Positions 35,707 to 43,694 of a DNA stretch of 64,000 nucleotides are shown here, piece by piece. Made by a program: the position numbers and the translations under genes. The notes under the pieces were generated by a model. It was not told where the DNA came from and did no database searches. It saw nothing but the letters and a program-made list of their open reading frames with translations. Source of the stretch: an uncultured Amphritea sp. (lineage in GTDB: Bacteria; Pseudomonadota; Gammaproteobacteria; Pseudomonadales; Balneatricaceae); NCBI RefSeq assembly GCF_937127095.1, contig NZ_CAKZLP010000056.1, positions 27,442-91,441 on the forward strand. Direction: 5' to 3'. Every line of letters begins with the position of its first letter. Position 1 is the stretch's first letter.

Positions 35707-36962
35707 TAGCTTTTCACAGTATCAAGGGATGAGTTCACAAACGGCAACCGCAGTAACACGGCATAGCTGATCGCAGCAGCCAACACGCCTACCACCGGTG
35801 GCAACATCGGTGAACTGTAAGCGGCTATAGATCCGATGCCGTAGGCAGCCAGACCCAGCCAGTTGAACGCAGGCAGGTTCTGATCAGCCAGTTTAGGATA
35901 ATTTCCCTTATGGTTAAGCCAGAAATCAGCCATGATCACACCGCCGATCGGCGGTATAAACGTACCCAGCAGAATCAGGAATGGGATCAGCAGGTTATAC
36001 ATCCCCCCAACCGCCAGCACCGTACCGATGGCGGCACCGACAACGGTCACCAGGCGGCGCTTATCGGTACGCAACAGATTGCAGCCAGCCACGGCGAAGT
36101 TGTAGATAGTATTATCCTGAGTGGTCCAGATATTCAGCAGCAGCATCAGCACCGCCAGCACTACAAAGCCCTGGGCGATCATCACATCAACGATATCCGC
36201 CTGCTGATAGATCATCGTCCCCAGCGCGCCGGTCAGCACCATCAGGCCATTGCCGAAAAAGAACGCTGCCAGCGTCGCAATCACGGCAATCTTCGGCGTT
36301 TTGGCAAAGCGGCTCCAGTTAGTCGCCTGGGTTCCGCCACTGACGAAGGTACCGATAATCATGGTAACCGCCGCTGCCCAGCTGAGGCTCTCGGTTGGAG
36401 TCTGTAGCATCAGGCCATTGAATCCGCCGATATCGACCATACCGGTATAAAGGCTGATCAGGATAAACAGCATCATCGCCGGCACCGCAAAACGCGACAG
36501 CAGATCAAGCCCCCGATAGCCCACCATAGCAGTGATACAGAAAGCCATACCAAAGACGATCATCAATGGAATTTCCAGTTCGGCCGGCATACCGGTGGTT
36601 TTCACCAGTACCGTTGCGATAGTTGCGGTACCCCAGGCGTACCAGCCGATCTGGGTAAAGCCCAGAATAAAATCGGACAGCTTGCTGCCAATCTCACCAA
36701 AACAGAAACGCCCCATCAGCACCGAATTAAGGCCACTTTTACAGGCGATATAAGCCAGTACCGCCGCATAGATGCCCAGCAGCAGATTGCCCACAACAAT
36801 CACCAGCATCAGTTCTCCGAAGGAGAATGCTTTTCCCAGGGATCCACCCGCCCACATGGTAGCGGTAAAAAAGGTAAAACCAAGCAACAACAACGACGTT
36901 GAGAGCAGCCCTTTGCGATCACTTTTAGGCACTTCACTCAATGGATAATCTGAAGGTTCCAT
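35706..36962 (-). CDS. codB: cytosine permease CodB (NCS1 family)
   Basis: A 418-residue inner-membrane nucleobase:cation symporter with about 12 helices, the same length as E. coli CodB. Typical parts are FFTATMWAGGSLGKAF, GWYAWGTATIATVL, GGTQATNWSRFAKTPK and GTFIPPIGGVIMADFWL. The start at 36962 has GGAG six bases upstream; an ATG at 36983 and the longer frame lack a site. It is the first gene of the cytosine operon. Confidence 0.92.
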   Translation of the reverse strand: MEPSDYPLSEVPKSDRKGLLSTSLLLLGFTFFTATMWAGGSLGKAFSFGELMLVIVVGNLLLGIYAAVLAYIACKSGLNSVLMGRFCFGEIGSKLSDFILGFTQIGWYAWGTATIATVLVKTTGMPAELEIPLMIVFGMAFCITAMVGYRGLDLLSRFAVPAMMLFILISLYTGMVDIGGFNGLMLQTPTESLSWAAAVTMIIGTFVSGGTQATNWSRFAKTPKIAVIATLAAFFFGNGLMVLTGALGTMIYQQADIVDVMIAQGFVVLAVLMLLLNIWTTQDNTIYNFAVAGCNLLRTDKRRLVTVVGAAIGTVLAVGGMYNLLIPFLILLGTFIPPIGGVIMADFWLNHKGNYPKLADQNLPAFNWLGLAAYGIGSIAAYSSPMLPPVVGVLAAAISYAVLLRLPFVNSSLDTVKS

Positions 36963-37344
36963 ATCAGGCTCCGCTAAATTCATTAGGTTGATTATGTTTT
37001 TTGTACAACCCGTAGCAGCAAAGCTTATACCACTCTCAAGTGAATTAGGTAACCTGTGAAGCAGCTGTTCCTGCTGAACCCTTAGCCGAAAGCATAATAG
37101 TGCAACATGCACAAAACACACTCTTGATCGCTGATCTTAACTTGATAAGCATGCATTGTTTTGGGACATATTCACGGCTATTGCCCTATTTTACGACAAT
37201 AGTGATGAAAAAAGAGAGGTAACCACCTTGTGCTGATAACAGATTTGCACAAGGATTTTTAACACTTTAAACGGCATAAGTAACGCCGCAGGCGTCGGAC
37301 AAGCACTGAAACGCAGCACTTTTCGGGCGGCTGCGTTCAGTTAA
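36963..37344. other. intergenic region upstream of codB with short palindromes
   Basis: A 382-base stretch without a gene I can support. It contains TTGTACAA (37001-37008), an 8-bp palindrome, and GTGCA-ACA-TGCAC (37100-37112), an inverted repeat with a TATTAT element just beside it on the codB strand. These are possible operator and promoter sites for the pucR-like regulator. I see no terminator for the 62-aa ORF that ends at its left border. Confidence 0.35.
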
Positions 37345-37533
37345 TTAACGCGGTGTTGTATTGTTTTTTCCACTGTCACGAATCTGCTCAGCCAGCTTTG
37401 TAGCAAAATAATGTCTTACCCTGAGCACCAGACAAACGCCAAACCGCAGAGCTTTGCAGACATTGCGCTGCAATACAGTGATCTGATTCCGGGGCTCAAG
37501 GGTAAGTAATAAACGGCGTCGGCTTTCTGACAT
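37345..37533 (-). CDS. small basic hypothetical protein at the end of the acetone carboxylase operon
   Basis: A 62-residue Arg-rich frame starting MSESRRRLLLTLEPRNQITV. It has an excellent ribosome site (GGAGG six bases before the ATG). It lies 129 bases after the secB-like gene on the same strand. It contains a mid-region FGVCLVLRVRHYF that may be a strand or amphipathic helix. No family is recognised. The ribosome site and location suggest a real small gene cotranscribed with acxABC; a chance frame cannot be excluded. Confidence 0.5.
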   Translation of the reverse strand: MSESRRRLLLTLEPRNQITVLQRNVCKALRFGVCLVLRVRHYFATKLAEQIRDSGKNNTTPR

Positions 37534-37662
37534 TGTCGGCCTCCATCTGTCATCTCAGACAGGGATACACGGGATACCATCCATGGCCAGTTTTCCTGAG
37601 CTTTTCAGAACGGTGTTCCCAAGGTGGCTTCCCCAGAGCACCACTGATACCACCTGTTGCGG

Positions 37663-38115
37663 TTATGCCGACTTGCGATTCTGTTCGGCATACAGTGCAT
37701 CAAAGTTGACCGGCGCCATCATCAGCGGCGGGAAACCGCCCTTCACCATCAACTGATCGATGGTTTCACGAATGTAAGGGAACATGACAGCAGGACAGGC
37801 CGAACCCAGCGCCTCCGCTTGTTGCGGTGAGGGAAAACCGGAAATCATAAACATCGCGGCCTGATCGACTTCTGCCACAAATGCCAACTGATCCTGATTT
37901 TTAGCCGTGACAGAAACCGACAGCACCACCTCGTAAAGCCCCTCTTCGATCTGCTCAAAGGTAGTATTCACGTCCATCGATACTGTTGGCTTCCACTCTG
38001 AGCGAAACACGCTGGCGGAGTTGGGTGATTCAAAGGATGAGTTTTTGACATAGATCTTCTGCAGGGCAAAGAAGGGTGAGTCTGCACCCTGATGCTGTTG
38101 ATGGTTATCTGACAT
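37663..38115 (-). CDS. SecB-family export chaperone homologue in the acetone carboxylase operon
   Basis: A 150-residue protein of the SecB family. It aligns with E. coli SecB over the whole length: FALQKIYVKNSSFESPNS (E. coli has IYTKDISFEAPN), GLYEVVLSVSVTAK, VDQAAMFMISGF, and the very conserved CPAVMFPYIRETIDQLMVKGGFP and LAPVNFDALF as MAPVNFDALY. SecB is a tetramer that holds precursors unfolded for SecA. Start 38115 has GGAG six bases upstream. The usual secB neighbours (grxC, gpsA, rhodanese) are absent. Placement 114 bases after acxC suggests either a dedicated assembly chaperone for the carboxylase or a relocated housekeeping copy. Confidence 0.88.
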   Translation of the reverse strand: MSDNHQQHQGADSPFFALQKIYVKNSSFESPNSASVFRSEWKPTVSMDVNTTFEQIEEGLYEVVLSVSVTAKNQDQLAFVAEVDQAAMFMISGFPSPQQAEALGSACPAVMFPYIRETIDQLMVKGGFPPLMMAPVNFDALYAEQNRKSA

Positions 38116-38180
38116 AGGAAACTCCATTGAGAGTAAAGAGGGGTAGCAAAAGGTTGAGTAACAAATGCGCGGCGAGGAAA

Positions 38181-38206
38181 ACTTCCGGCCAACTGCGACC
38201 GGAAGT
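38181..38206. repeat. intercistronic stem-loop between acxC and the secB-like gene
   Basis: ACTTCCGG and CCGGAAGT form an 8-bp perfect stem with a 10-base loop. On the minus strand it is followed by TTTTCC, so it may be a weak terminator that lowers expression of the distal genes, or an mRNA-end stabiliser. Confidence 0.6.
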
Positions 38207-38229
38207 GTGTCCTATCCGAGCCTCTGTAA

Positions 38230-38730
38230 CTACGCGTTGACAGGGACTGGCAGATCCAGCCAGTCAAACAGCGCCGGAATATCAGGCTGGAAGTCGTGAA
38301 TCACCGGATACCAGGGGGTTGGCGCTTCGATATCATGCATTACGCCACAGGTCGGGCAGTAGTACTCACGGTAGACCTGCCAGTTGGTGTCAGGCGCCAT
38401 CAGTTTGGGGTAAACCTCCTGCATCTTCTCCTCATCATCACGCACATACACCAACGCATTGAGTTTCCAGTTAGTGCGGTAGTCGCCAAAGTCATGGCCA
38501 CAGGAGCACTTGGTCACCAAGGTTTTATCGGCGGTGGTTTCGGCCAGATAGAGGTGCGGGCCAAACGCCATGATGATCTTATCGTCCCAGGACACCTGGT
38601 CCTGCAGTACCGACATATAGTTGGCATAACGCTCTTTGTCCTTAGGCATGGACAGCATCATGTGCAGCGTATCCCAGTCAAGGCTGCCTTTTACCAGATC
38701 GGACACTTGTTTTTTTGTAAAATTTGACAT
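38230..38730 (-). CDS. acxC: acetone carboxylase gamma subunit
   Basis: Small subunit (166 residues) of the Mn-dependent acetone carboxylase. Four Cys in two pairs, CSCGHDF (~residue 75) and YYCPTCGVMHDIEAP (~128), form the zinc site seen in this family. The typical C-terminal PWYPVIHDFQPDI follows. It lies 103 bases after acxB, with a stem-loop between. It works in the (alpha-beta-gamma)2 complex that makes acetoacetate from acetone and bicarbonate. Confidence 0.92.
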   Translation of the reverse strand: MSNFTKKQVSDLVKGSLDWDTLHMMLSMPKDKERYANYMSVLQDQVSWDDKIIMAFGPHLYLAETTADKTLVTKCSCGHDFGDYRTNWKLNALVYVRDDEEKMQEVYPKLMAPDTNWQVYREYYCPTCGVMHDIEAPTPWYPVIHDFQPDIPALFDWLDLPVPVNA

Positions 38731-38801
38731 AATTGGTCTCTCTTTATTGTTTTTAGATTCGAGTTTTTAGAGTTGAGTTAATAGCTTTAGTAAGGTGATC
38801 A

Positions 38802-38824
38802 GGAGAGGTGCCGGGCACCCCTCC
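38802..38824. repeat. intercistronic stem-loop between acxB and acxC
   Basis: GGAGAGGTGCC and GGCACCCCTCC form an 11-bp stem with one mismatch around a single central base. It has no T run. It may be an mRNA processing or stabilising element that sets the subunit ratio. Confidence 0.6.
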
Positions 38825-38833
38825 GTCAACCTT

Positions 38834-41167
38834 TTACTGCTCAGTCATGATTACCGGATGCACATCAGGCAGTTCGCTCAGGTCCATGTGGTGCTTGGCA
38901 CCAAACATAGGAATACCCAGCTCCTCCTCTTTCAGCTCCCAGCTTGACGGCAGATCCCAGAATGTTTTGAACTCATTGAGGAATCGCTCTGACAGATAGA
39001 AGCTGGAGGCAAACATCTGCTGCACCTGCACCGAAGCATCCTTATCGATAATCCGCTGACGCTCAGATTCCATCCACTGACGGGTAGGCTTACCCCGGGC
39101 GATCCGCGCTTGACGAATCGCGCCACGCTGGGCAACTGTTTTCTGCCCATCAACCGTCCAGGTGCCATCCTTATCCTGCGAAATCACTACGCCGTAGACT
39201 TTTTCGGCAAACTCCGGCAAGACGAAGTTCTGGTTCAGGTCGTTTTCGACATCGGCAATAGCACGGTCCAGTGGATCACCAAATCCCGGACCGCCGCGCA
39301 GATAGTTGAGATAGAGATCGCCATTTTCAAAGATCGCTTCGGTGGTAATGCACTGTTTATCCCGCTTAACCAGCGCATCAGGCCCCAGGTGCTTTTCAAG
39401 TTCGCACAGGCTCGGATCACGGTCTTTACCCAGCGGCAGTGATTTACCCTCTTTGATGCGCTCCAGCAGGCCAGTATTGTGCGCTTCGAAACGGTAACCG
39501 GTTGCCGCCGGGTAGCCACCCATCAATCCCCAGTCGCTGTTCATATAGCCATTGCCCATGAAGAACATGGTCCAGTCGGCAGATCCCCAGACCATCCGCA
39601 GGGTTTCAAAGCCCAGACCACCGCGATACTTACCGTAACCACCGGTATTGGTCTTGATGGTGCGGCCCATATAGAGCAGCGGTTCCGCCAGCTCCCAAAT
39701 CTCGATATCACCCATATCGCCTTCAGGGTTCCAGATAGCGGCGGCATGGTTAAGACCATCTTTAACCGCACAGGCACCGGTACCACAGGCAGCAGTTTCA
39801 AAGCTGTTGACCGCATGGATCTCGCCGTCCTGGTTGATACCGCCGCCCTGTAACCAGTTACAGGGGTTTGAGTTACCGGCATTTACCTCTTCCAGATAAC
39901 CGCGGCCAAAGTAGGTGCGGCTGATACCTCTCCAGAGGGAACTCCATGAGGACACCAGGAAGTGCCAGGCATCCGCATGGGCGGTACGCCGGTCATCCGG
40001 GTTGGTCCAGGTGCCTTTTGGCAGGCGGAACTCGGTAGCATAACGGGCACCATCGTTGATCCGCTCGGTGGGCACCAGAGACTGGGTCATCATCACCCAG
40101 ATACCACTGGTGAAGGCGACCGGGTTAGCGTTATAGGTGTGCCAGCCCCAACGACTGCAGCCCTCAAAATCGAGCCGCCAGGTGGCGTCCGGTTTAACGG
40201 TAATCTCACAGGGGGCGTGCATAATGGTGTCAATTTTGGCAAACGGTGATGGCACCGCCACATCCTCATGGGCATACGGCACATCGACGAACGCCACGGT
40301 TTTGATCTTACCGGGAATAGTCATCGCTTTGATCCGGCTCACCAGACCCCGGCGACCATCCTCAATCACCTCGGTGGCGAACTTTTCGTAGGCTTCCATG
40401 CCCTCTTCACGCACCGTCTCTTCCACCAGGTCACGAATCATGTGACAACCGGCAATCCGGGTTTTCTCATCCAGAATCCAGTATTTCGGCGTGCGCACGT
40501 TGCGCTGACTCTCATGCAGCCAGTCACGCAGCGGTGTATCATTGATGCCGGTTTTACGGCAGGTGATCTGCACCCCGTCACCGAAACGCTGAATCTGGCC
40601 ATTGGACATGGAACCCGGGCCCACCGCCCCCACATCAATAACGTGAGTAACACCGCCGACCCAGCCGATCAGGCTGCCTTCATGGAAGATCGGTACGATC
40701 GTAGCGATATCGCAGGGGTGTACGTTACCGATCTGACAGTCGTTATTGGTAAACATATCGCCGGGGTTGATACCGGGGTTAGATTCCCAGTTGTTCTGAA
40801 TCATATATTTAATGGCCGCCCCCATGGTGCCCACATGAATAATGATCCCGGTTGAGGTGGCAATACAGTCACCGGCGACGTTATAGAGGGTGAAACACAG
40901 CTCGCCCTCCTGCTCAACAATGGGTGAGGCGGCAATTTTCTTGGCAACCTCACGGGAGTTCACCAGACCGGCACGCAGTTTAGAGAAGATCCGCTCATAG
41001 CCGATCGGATCAGACTCTTTAAACTCCAGCGTCTCCAGTCCGTTGTAATGGCCGCTTGCTTTGGTTCTTTCCAGGATAAGATTGCGGTGGTCATTGAGTG
41101 TCAACCCGCTAGGTAACAAACTGGCTGGTCGGGTACCTGCCCCATTTATTTTTTCTTGAATAGTCAT
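38834..41167 (-). CDS. acxB: acetone carboxylase alpha subunit
   Basis: A 777-residue hydantoinase-B type subunit, the length expected for AcxB. It carries the Mn site and carries out the carboxylation of enol-acetone phosphate. The metal ligands known for the Xanthobacter enzyme, His150, Asp153 and His175, are present at exactly these positions (IGNVHPCDIA, GGVTHVIDVG). The stretches GTMGAAIKYMIQNNW, ETAACGTGACAVKDGLNH and GGYGKYRGGLGFETLRMVWG are typical. It is the second gene of the operon, 34 bases after acxA. Confidence 0.95.
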   Translation of the reverse strand: MTIQEKINGAGTRPASLLPSGLTLNDHRNLILERTKASGHYNGLETLEFKESDPIGYERIFSKLRAGLVNSREVAKKIAASPIVEQEGELCFTLYNVAGDCIATSTGIIIHVGTMGAAIKYMIQNNWESNPGINPGDMFTNNDCQIGNVHPCDIATIVPIFHEGSLIGWVGGVTHVIDVGAVGPGSMSNGQIQRFGDGVQITCRKTGINDTPLRDWLHESQRNVRTPKYWILDEKTRIAGCHMIRDLVEETVREEGMEAYEKFATEVIEDGRRGLVSRIKAMTIPGKIKTVAFVDVPYAHEDVAVPSPFAKIDTIMHAPCEITVKPDATWRLDFEGCSRWGWHTYNANPVAFTSGIWVMMTQSLVPTERINDGARYATEFRLPKGTWTNPDDRRTAHADAWHFLVSSWSSLWRGISRTYFGRGYLEEVNAGNSNPCNWLQGGGINQDGEIHAVNSFETAACGTGACAVKDGLNHAAAIWNPEGDMGDIEIWELAEPLLYMGRTIKTNTGGYGKYRGGLGFETLRMVWGSADWTMFFMGNGYMNSDWGLMGGYPAATGYRFEAHNTGLLERIKEGKSLPLGKDRDPSLCELEKHLGPDALVKRDKQCITTEAIFENGDLYLNYLRGGPGFGDPLDRAIADVENDLNQNFVLPEFAEKVYGVVISQDKDGTWTVDGQKTVAQRGAIRQARIARGKPTRQWMESERQRIIDKDASVQVQQMFASSFYLSERFLNEFKTFWDLPSSWELKEEELGIPMFGAKHHMDLSELPDVHPVIMTEQ

Positions 41168-41201
41168 CTGTTTTCCTCAATTTCTTGTATTTATTATCGG
41201 A

Positions 41202-43346
41202 TTACTTGGATTCAATCAGGTGGAATAGACGGTTCACATCCAGGAAGGTCTCGAAGCCGGGTGGTACCACGTAGGTTGTGGCATCAGACTCAATCACCGC
41301 AGGCCCTTTGACCTGATTACCCGGTTGCAACAGCTCCATCTTGAAGATCTCCGCCTCAACCCACTGTTTCTCGTAATAGAACGGACGGGTGCCCTGGCGG
41401 GACTCTTCGGAAGGGGTTGGGCCAACCTCTGGCTCTTCCGGTATGTTCGGCTTCTTAGTGACCACCGAACCCCGCATAATGGCGCCGGTGATGCCATATC
41501 CCAGCTCAGGAGAGCGAGCCGCATCGGCATACACACGGGCATAGGTATCGTTAAACGACTGCACCAAAGCATCCCAGTCATCCGCACCCGACAGGGCTGT
41601 CAGCGGCGAGTCGATCTCCAGATCGTTCAGCTGACCGAGATACTGCATGGAATATCCGGGTGTCAGCGTCACCTCCTCATCCTTGAAACCATTAATGCGG
41701 AACTCTTCCAGCACTTTGTTGCGCAGCTCATCCCAGGCCGCCTGCAAAGTAGTGGTCGCCGCAGCGATGTCGTCCTGGCTGGACTCTTCGGTGATACCGA
41801 TATCAACACTCTTGTCATAGCGGTATTCGAAGTCAGCCGTGGCACAACCAAAGGCGGAGAAGCCCGCAGCCCATGCAGGTACGATGGTTTCCTTAAAGCC
41901 CAGCCCTTTGGTGTAACCGTAAGCATGCACAGGGCCGCCGCCACCGTAGGAGAAACAAACAAAGTCGGTCGGGCTGTAACCCTTACCGGTAATCATCGCC
42001 CGCAGATGCTGACGCAGCGACAGATCCAGCAGCTCGATAACACCCGCGGCTGCATCCTCAACGGACAGTCCCAGTGGATCAGCGATCTGACGTTTGATTT
42101 CACGCCGGGCACGCTCAACATCCAGCTCGAGAATCCCGCCGAGGAAGTTTTCCGGGTTGAGATAACCGAGAATAATATGGCAGTCGGTGACGGACACCGT
42201 ATCCACGCCGCCTTCTGGCCAGCAGGTGCCAACGCGATAACCGGCGCTGTCTGGCCCCAGCTTGATCGCATTGGCATGGGGATCGATACGCACGAAACTA
42301 CCCGCACCGGCACCGATGGTATCCATCGCCACCAGCGGCAGAGACAACACCAGGCGTGCCATATCGCCATCCTTATGGATGGCAAAGTTGTTTTTGGTGA
42401 TCAGCGCCATGTCAAAACTGGTACCGCCGATATCGGAACAGGCGATGTTTTCATAACCCAGCTTTTCGCCCAGATATTTAGCCCCGATAACGCCACCGAT
42501 CGGACCGGACACCAGCGAGCGGGCCAGCTCCTTCGCTTTCCAGCTGATGGTGCCGCCATGGCTGGCCATCACCCGCAGGTCAAACTGACCGCCCACCGCT
42601 TTCATACTGTCACTGATAGTGCCCAGCGTTGCCCGTGATGGCTCCGCCGCATAGGCTTCAAGAATCGTAGTGTTGGTGCGGTGGCTCTCTTTGCGTACCG
42701 GGTAGTAATCCACCGATGCGAATACCGGAATATCCACACCCATTTCGCGGGCGACCTCTTTACAGACATCACGCACCGCTTTTTCATGGTCTTCGTAGAG
42801 GTAGGAACTCAGCAGACTGATAACGATCGCCTTGCAACCCTGTTCAATCAGCTCACGGGCCGCTTCACGGGCTTCGTGCAGACGCACTGCGATCACCACA
42901 TTACCTTTGGAATCCACCCGCTCGGTCACCCCGCGGGTATCTTTGATATCCACCAGCGGCTCATCATAACGGTGAGTATTCAGGTGGATGCGGTCTTCAA
43001 AGGCATAGCCCAGATAGCTCTGAATCGCCCGTCCCATCCGATGAAAATCTTCAAAGCCTTTACTGACGATCAGACCGGTGCGCAGCCCTTTACGGCCCAC
43101 CACCCGGTTAAGCATTGCAGTACCGGAGAAGACACAGGTGACCATCTCCGGAAACACATCCTCAACCTTACGGTCCCAGTGCGCCAGAGCATCGGTGCTG
43201 GATTCAAGTACGGCCTGTGATTCATTGATATTACTTTGCGCTTTGCCGACGACAAACTCCCCGTCGGCCCGTACAAAAAATGTATCGGTCATAGTGCCGC
43301 CGGCATCTATCCCAAGAACTTCTACTGGATTAGTTAGTTGATTCAA
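41202..43346 (-). CDS. acxA: acetone carboxylase beta subunit
   Basis: A 714-residue hydantoinase-A / oxoprolinase type subunit that uses ATP (to AMP and phosphate) to activate bicarbonate and acetone. The N-terminal ATP-binding fold is VLGIDAGGTMTDTFFVRADG. Further family parts are ACSDIGGTSFDMALIT, IGAGAGSFVRIDP and VCFSYGGGGPVHAYGYTKGLG. It is the first gene of the operon, downstream of a sigma-54 promoter and divergent from acxR. Related acetophenone or hydantoin enzymes share the fold, but the gamma subunit gene identifies acetone carboxylase. Confidence 0.95.
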   Translation of the reverse strand: MNQLTNPVEVLGIDAGGTMTDTFFVRADGEFVVGKAQSNINESQAVLESSTDALAHWDRKVEDVFPEMVTCVFSGTAMLNRVVGRKGLRTGLIVSKGFEDFHRMGRAIQSYLGYAFEDRIHLNTHRYDEPLVDIKDTRGVTERVDSKGNVVIAVRLHEAREAARELIEQGCKAIVISLLSSYLYEDHEKAVRDVCKEVAREMGVDIPVFASVDYYPVRKESHRTNTTILEAYAAEPSRATLGTISDSMKAVGGQFDLRVMASHGGTISWKAKELARSLVSGPIGGVIGAKYLGEKLGYENIACSDIGGTSFDMALITKNNFAIHKDGDMARLVLSLPLVAMDTIGAGAGSFVRIDPHANAIKLGPDSAGYRVGTCWPEGGVDTVSVTDCHIILGYLNPENFLGGILELDVERARREIKRQIADPLGLSVEDAAAGVIELLDLSLRQHLRAMITGKGYSPTDFVCFSYGGGGPVHAYGYTKGLGFKETIVPAWAAGFSAFGCATADFEYRYDKSVDIGITEESSQDDIAAATTTLQAAWDELRNKVLEEFRINGFKDEEVTLTPGYSMQYLGQLNDLEIDSPLTALSGADDWDALVQSFNDTYARVYADAARSPELGYGITGAIMRGSVVTKKPNIPEEPEVGPTPSEESRQGTRPFYYEKQWVEAEIFKMELLQPGNQVKGPAVIESDATTYVVPPGFETFLDVNRLFHLIESK

Positions 43347-43456
43347 GATCGTGTCCTCATTTTATTTTTATTGTTGCCGCTTACCCGGTAAGATTCGCCG
43401 CGGTAAGGATCTGCAATCAGCTCAACCACCGGCCAAACTGATTCGAGTGAATAATT

Positions 43457-43471
43457 GCATCGGCTGTGCCA
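43457..43471 (-). promoter_or_regulatory. sigma-54 promoter of the acx operon
   Basis: On the minus strand the sequence TGGCACAGCCGATGC has the GG and GC of a -24/-12 promoter at the exact canonical spacing. The consensus is TGGCACG-N4-TTGC. It lies about 110 bases before acxA, and the divergent activator AcxR carries the GAFTGA motif needed to drive sigma-54. Confidence 0.8.
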
Positions 43472-43559
43472 ATAGATTATTTTTCAACAAAAACAATTAT
43501 TTAAAATAAAAAAGAGGAAAAGACAGCAAGGTAGCAGAAGAGAATGGTTCGATAATCGG

Positions 43560-43574
43560 ACGGTCATCGACCGT
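43560..43574. promoter_or_regulatory. likely upstream activator site for AcxR
   Basis: ACGGTC-ATC-GACCGT is a perfect 6+3+6 inverted repeat located ~90 bases upstream of the -24 element, the usual place for an enhancer-binding protein. The rest of the acxA-acxR gap (43347-43694) holds no gene. Confidence 0.6.
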
Positions 43575-43694
43575 TAATCAAACGCTTTCTTCAAGCGGTG
43601 GAATAAAACCTATTTCGGCATCAGCTCAGCGCGTCAACAAACCAATACCCGTACAAAAAATAGACAATTGAAAAACGTCGGCAGGAGGTTCAGA

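Noticed and set aside
41325..42638. A 437-codon plus-strand frame inside acxA
   Set aside because: It is fully antisense to a gene with clear family motifs and comes from codon-position GC bias; its translation is His/Gln/Thr-rich and domain-free.
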